NCBI GenBank assembly: GCA_027075825.1
Contig: JALSZZ010000082.1
Coordinates: 1-15,868, forward strand
Source: Mariprofundaceae bacterium
GTDB lineage: Bacteria > Pseudomonadota > Zetaproteobacteria > Mariprofundales > Mariprofundaceae
Direction: 5' to 3'
DNA: 15,868 bases
Position numbers and translations under genes: made by a program. The stretch's first letter is position 1. Each line of letters opens with the position of its first letter. The notes under the pieces were generated by a model. The model made no database searches, was not told the DNA's origin, and saw only the letters and a list, made by a program, of their open reading frames with translations. This document shows positions 13,670 through 15,868 of this stretch, in pieces.

Positions 13670-14592
13670 GTATCAATAAGTCAGAATGGCTTGAATGCAA
13701 TAGCTGCCCATTGTGCAAGAAAACATCGTCTGTGATACAGTTCGGAGTAATCAATGATGCTGCTTATAGCTTTGGTCATGGAACCGTGCCGATTCCTGCT
13801 GGTGGCATTCCGATGGGACGGTGTAATGAATGCCATATTCAGTTTAAAATGCGTCTGCCATCTCCTGACTATTTGAGCGCGATGTTTATTAATGAGGCGG
13901 GCAATGTCTGGGATGTCGAATACAATTATCGACGTGAAATTGATGAAATAATGCGTTATATTGCAGCTCCCTTTGATTTACTCGATGTAGGGCCTTCCAA
14001 TGGTGATTTACTCAAGAATATTGCTTTGCTAACAAAACGTCGTTCGGGACTGGATATTGTCAAACACCCAAAAGTAGGAACGCATATTAAAGGTGAATTT
14101 ATTCGAGGGCTCCTGGATAGTAAAAAACTTTCCTGGAGCGGTGTCCCCTATGATGTAATCACCGTTTTCGATGTCTTTGAACACTTTTATCACCCGGACT
14201 ATGCCATGGCTAACCTTGCTAAACTGATTAAACAAGGAGGCTATGTGTTGATTGAGACAGGTGATTGTGATAGTCCTTGGGTGAAGAAATATGGCATTGA
14301 ATTATGGTGGTATGCGCGCTTGTTTGAACACCATATGTTCTGGTCAGAAGAAGCTTTACGAAAAGTAGCAAAAAAATATGGCTTTTCAGTTGTTTTTTTC
14401 AAGCGAAAACGTCATAAACGATGGCATTACGAAAAGGCATCTTTTGTAATTTCTTCGACCATACGTTCTGCATTATGGCGATTATCGCCATTGCTATTCA
14501 GAAAAATTCGCTATTACCAGGGAAAAAGTGAACGTCAACCGCGTTCGCCCTTTGTCGCAGACCACTTGTTTATGATCATGAAGAAAGATTAA
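13666..14592 (+). CDS. SAM-dependent methyltransferase with N-terminal zinc-ribbon-like motif
   Basis: A 308-residue class I methyltransferase, probably acting on a sugar or sugar-nucleotide intermediate in the cytoplasm. The N-terminus has paired cysteines C14-P-L-C17 and C53-N-E-C56, like the zinc-binding head of sugar methyltransferases related to the TylF/C-methyltransferase and Methyltransf_23 groups. The SAM-binding loop is DVGPSNGD (107-114), and the post-motif strand is VITVFDVFEHFYHP (164-177), followed by LIKQGGYVLIETGD. The C-terminus is basic and aromatic (KRKRHKRWHYEKA), which may help membrane or lipid-linked substrate contact. It overlaps the flippase by four bases, with a GGGAG ribosome binding site about a dozen bases upstream. 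O- versus C-methylation cannot be decided here. Confidence 0.87.
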   Translation: MSINKSEWLECNSCPLCKKTSSVIQFGVINDAAYSFGHGTVPIPAGGIPMGRCNECHIQFKMRLPSPDYLSAMFINEAGNVWDVEYNYRREIDEIMRYIAAPFDLLDVGPSNGDLLKNIALLTKRRSGLDIVKHPKVGTHIKGEFIRGLLDSKKLSWSGVPYDVITVFDVFEHFYHPDYAMANLAKLIKQGGYVLIETGDCDSPWVKKYGIELWWYARLFEHHMFWSEEALRKVAKKYGFSVVFFKRKRHKRWHYEKASFVISSTIRSALWRLSPLLFRKIRYYQGKSERQPRSPFVADHLFMIMKKD

Positions 14593-14595
14593 TTT

Positions 14596-15868
14596 ATGGG
14601 CTTTATTCACGGCGAATCGGCTCCTGAACAAAACCGTTTTTTTCGATACAATGCAAAAGGGGTATCCCAGGAGGGACCAGGGAAGCTTCTTTCTGTCGTT
14701 CTTATCTTTGTGTTGATTATTACTTCATCTAATGCCTTTATGGAAAATTATCAGGATGAGATTTTGGCTGCCTCAACTGTTTTTGTTTTTTTATGGATTT
14801 TGCATTATCGCCGTAGCATTTCTCTTTTTTTTATTGCATACATCGCCTTTTTTGCTATCTGGATCATTTATCAGAGCTGGGCCTGGAACACATTGAACAT
14901 CAATACCATTATCGGCTTTTTTTGCCGTATATTTGTAGGCTTTGGCGTGATGCTTTTGCTGGGACGGCGCTTTTTTCCGGTGTTTGTTGATGTTGTTTAT
15001 GTGCTGGCATGTATCAGTCTTCCTTTTTATGTTATTGGCTTGCTGTTCCCTTCGGTATTGGCAGTTCTTCAGGGTATTCTTCAATCTGCACCTGATCTCT
15101 TTATTATCGATAATGGGAAGTATAGCGGATGGTTACGGGCAAACTTTCTTGTTTATACATTTAGTATGGAACGATTATCTCAGAATCATGGTTTTATGTG
15201 GGAACCCACTGCCTTTGCCGCCGTTTTATTGTTGGCTATTATGATTCATTTAACCATTTATGACATGAAACCGGATAAAAAAGTCTGGTGGATGGGAGTG
15301 GCATTTCTCACCACACTATCAACCACAGGAGTAATCGCTTGCGCCGTGGTGGTGCTTTACTGGATGCTGCACGCACATCTTAGAACCAGAGTTTTTATTT
15401 TCATGATTTTACTTCCTTTGGTGCTATTTGTTGGATCGCTTGATTTTGTATCGGGAAAAATCATTCGGGAATTTAACAGAGGAAGCGATATATCCCAGGT
15501 GAATACTGAACTTACCACCATGGGAAACAGTCGTCTGTCGAGTTTTATTTGGGATATGAAAGATTTTTTTGAAAAACCGATATTGGGTATCGGTATTTAC
15601 GAAGAAACCCGTTACCTCGGCTTCCAGAAACTCAAGAGCGTTAACGGTGTGTCGGACACACTGGTTCGGTTTGGAATCATCGGAACGCTAGTGATTGCGT
15701 TGTGTTACCTCTTCTCATTTCGCAAGCTAACATCGGAGCACCAAACATCAGGAAGCTGGTTGTTTTTATTGTTGTTGCTTCTGTTCTCATGGTCAGAAAG
15801 ATTAACCCAGCTTACATTATTCCTTTCGTTCCAGTTTTATGCTATAATCACATGGCAGAACGAACCAG
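14596..15868 (+). CDS. wzy: Wzy/O-antigen-ligase-like polymerase, cut by the window end
   Basis: An open frame of 424 codons from ATG 14596 runs to the last base with no stop. After a ~35-residue polar N-terminus it consists almost entirely of transmembrane segments. Two landmarks of the O-antigen ligase/polymerase group are present. One is NHGFMWEPTAFAAVLLLAIM (197-216), matching the R/H-x-x-G-x-F-x-E-P-x-x-x-A block after a periplasmic loop. The other is NSRLSSFIWDMKDFFEKPIL followed by GIG, matching the RL-x-W...-P-L-x-G-x-G block of the second large loop. It would join repeat units on undecaprenyl diphosphate in the periplasm. It begins three bases after the methyltransferase stop with a weak AAGAAAG ribosome binding site. 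Polymerase is favoured over ligase because Wzx and Wzc neighbours are present. Confidence 0.88.
   Translation, partial: MGFIHGESAPEQNRFFRYNAKGVSQEGPGKLLSVVLIFVLIITSSNAFMENYQDEILAASTVFVFLWILHYRRSISLFFIAYIAFFAIWIIYQSWAWNTLNINTIIGFFCRIFVGFGVMLLLGRRFFPVFVDVVYVLACISLPFYVIGLLFPSVLAVLQGILQSAPDLFIIDNGKYSGWLRANFLVYTFSMERLSQNHGFMWEPTAFAAVLLLAIMIHLTIYDMKPDKKVWWMGVAFLTTLSTTGVIACAVVVLYWMLHAHLRTRVFIFMILLPLVLFVGSLDFVSGKIIREFNRGSDISQVNTELTTMGNSRLSSFIWDMKDFFEKPILGIGIYEETRYLGFQKLKSVNGVSDTLVRFGIIGTLVIALCYLFSFRKLTSEHQTSGSWLFLLLLLLFSWSERLTQLTLFLSFQFYAIITWQNEP

Noticed and set aside
1..15868. CRISPR arrays, tRNA or rRNA genes, phage or toxin-antitoxin modules
   Set aside because: No regularly spaced direct repeats, cloverleaf-like sequence, integrase, phage structural motif or small paired ORFs were seen on either strand.

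Overview
The window is a single-strand (+) exopolysaccharide or capsule locus of the Wzx/Wzy type, probably from a Gram-negative gammaproteobacterium. The Gram-negative call rests on the Wzc-type fused chain-length/tyrosine-kinase protein with a tyrosine-rich tail, the WcaJ-type priming transferase and the classical signal peptides. The more precise lineage is inference only. Base composition is moderate to slightly AT-rich. Several genes are decaying, which suggests relaxed selection, for example in a host-associated lineage.

Layout. Positions 1-562 are debris: a possible gene end (1-126), the first ~31 codons of a NodU/CmcH-type carbamoyltransferase with a frameshift (164-257), a 163-bp element with terminal inverted repeats (253-415), and a frameshifted, shortened DUF5989-like membrane peptide (417-541). 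Positions 563-3166 hold an intact GT4 glycosyltransferase and an intact undecaprenyl-phosphate sugar phosphotransferase, which starts the lipid-linked repeat unit. Positions 3230-7971 encode two large exported proteins: an 857-aa protein with a seven-repeat RCC1 propeller, a HYR-like domain and four tandem beta repeats, and a 718-aa clan GH-A (GH5-like) glycoside hydrolase. Positions 7972-9129 are a second decayed zone: a multiply frameshifted secreted, possibly beta-barrel, protein; a second signal-peptide gene broken by a stop codon; and a second copy of the inverted-repeat element in opposite orientation.

From 9130 the assembly machinery runs as a tightly overlapped operon. It contains the Wzc-like autokinase, an SGNH hydrolase broken by a TGA and two mutually compensating frameshifts, the Wzx flippase, a zinc-ribbon/SAM methyltransferase and a Wzy/O-antigen-ligase-like polymerase cut by the window end. 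ATGA stop/start overlaps link Wzc, SGNH, Wzx and the methyltransferase.

How it works together (inference): the priming enzyme and GT4 begin the undecaprenyl-linked repeat unit, Wzx flips it, Wzy polymerises it and Wzc controls chain length. The exported hydrolase trims or releases polymer and the RCC1/beta-repeat protein may act in the matrix or at the cell surface. The lesions fall on decoration genes (carbamoyl and SGNH/acyl) and on secreted proteins of unknown role, while the core assembly genes are intact, so the locus may still make polymer in a changed chemical form. The most unusual items are the RCC1-HYR-beta-repeat protein inside a polysaccharide operon, and the pair of inverted ~160-bp elements that bracket it, each sitting exactly at the edge of a broken gene.
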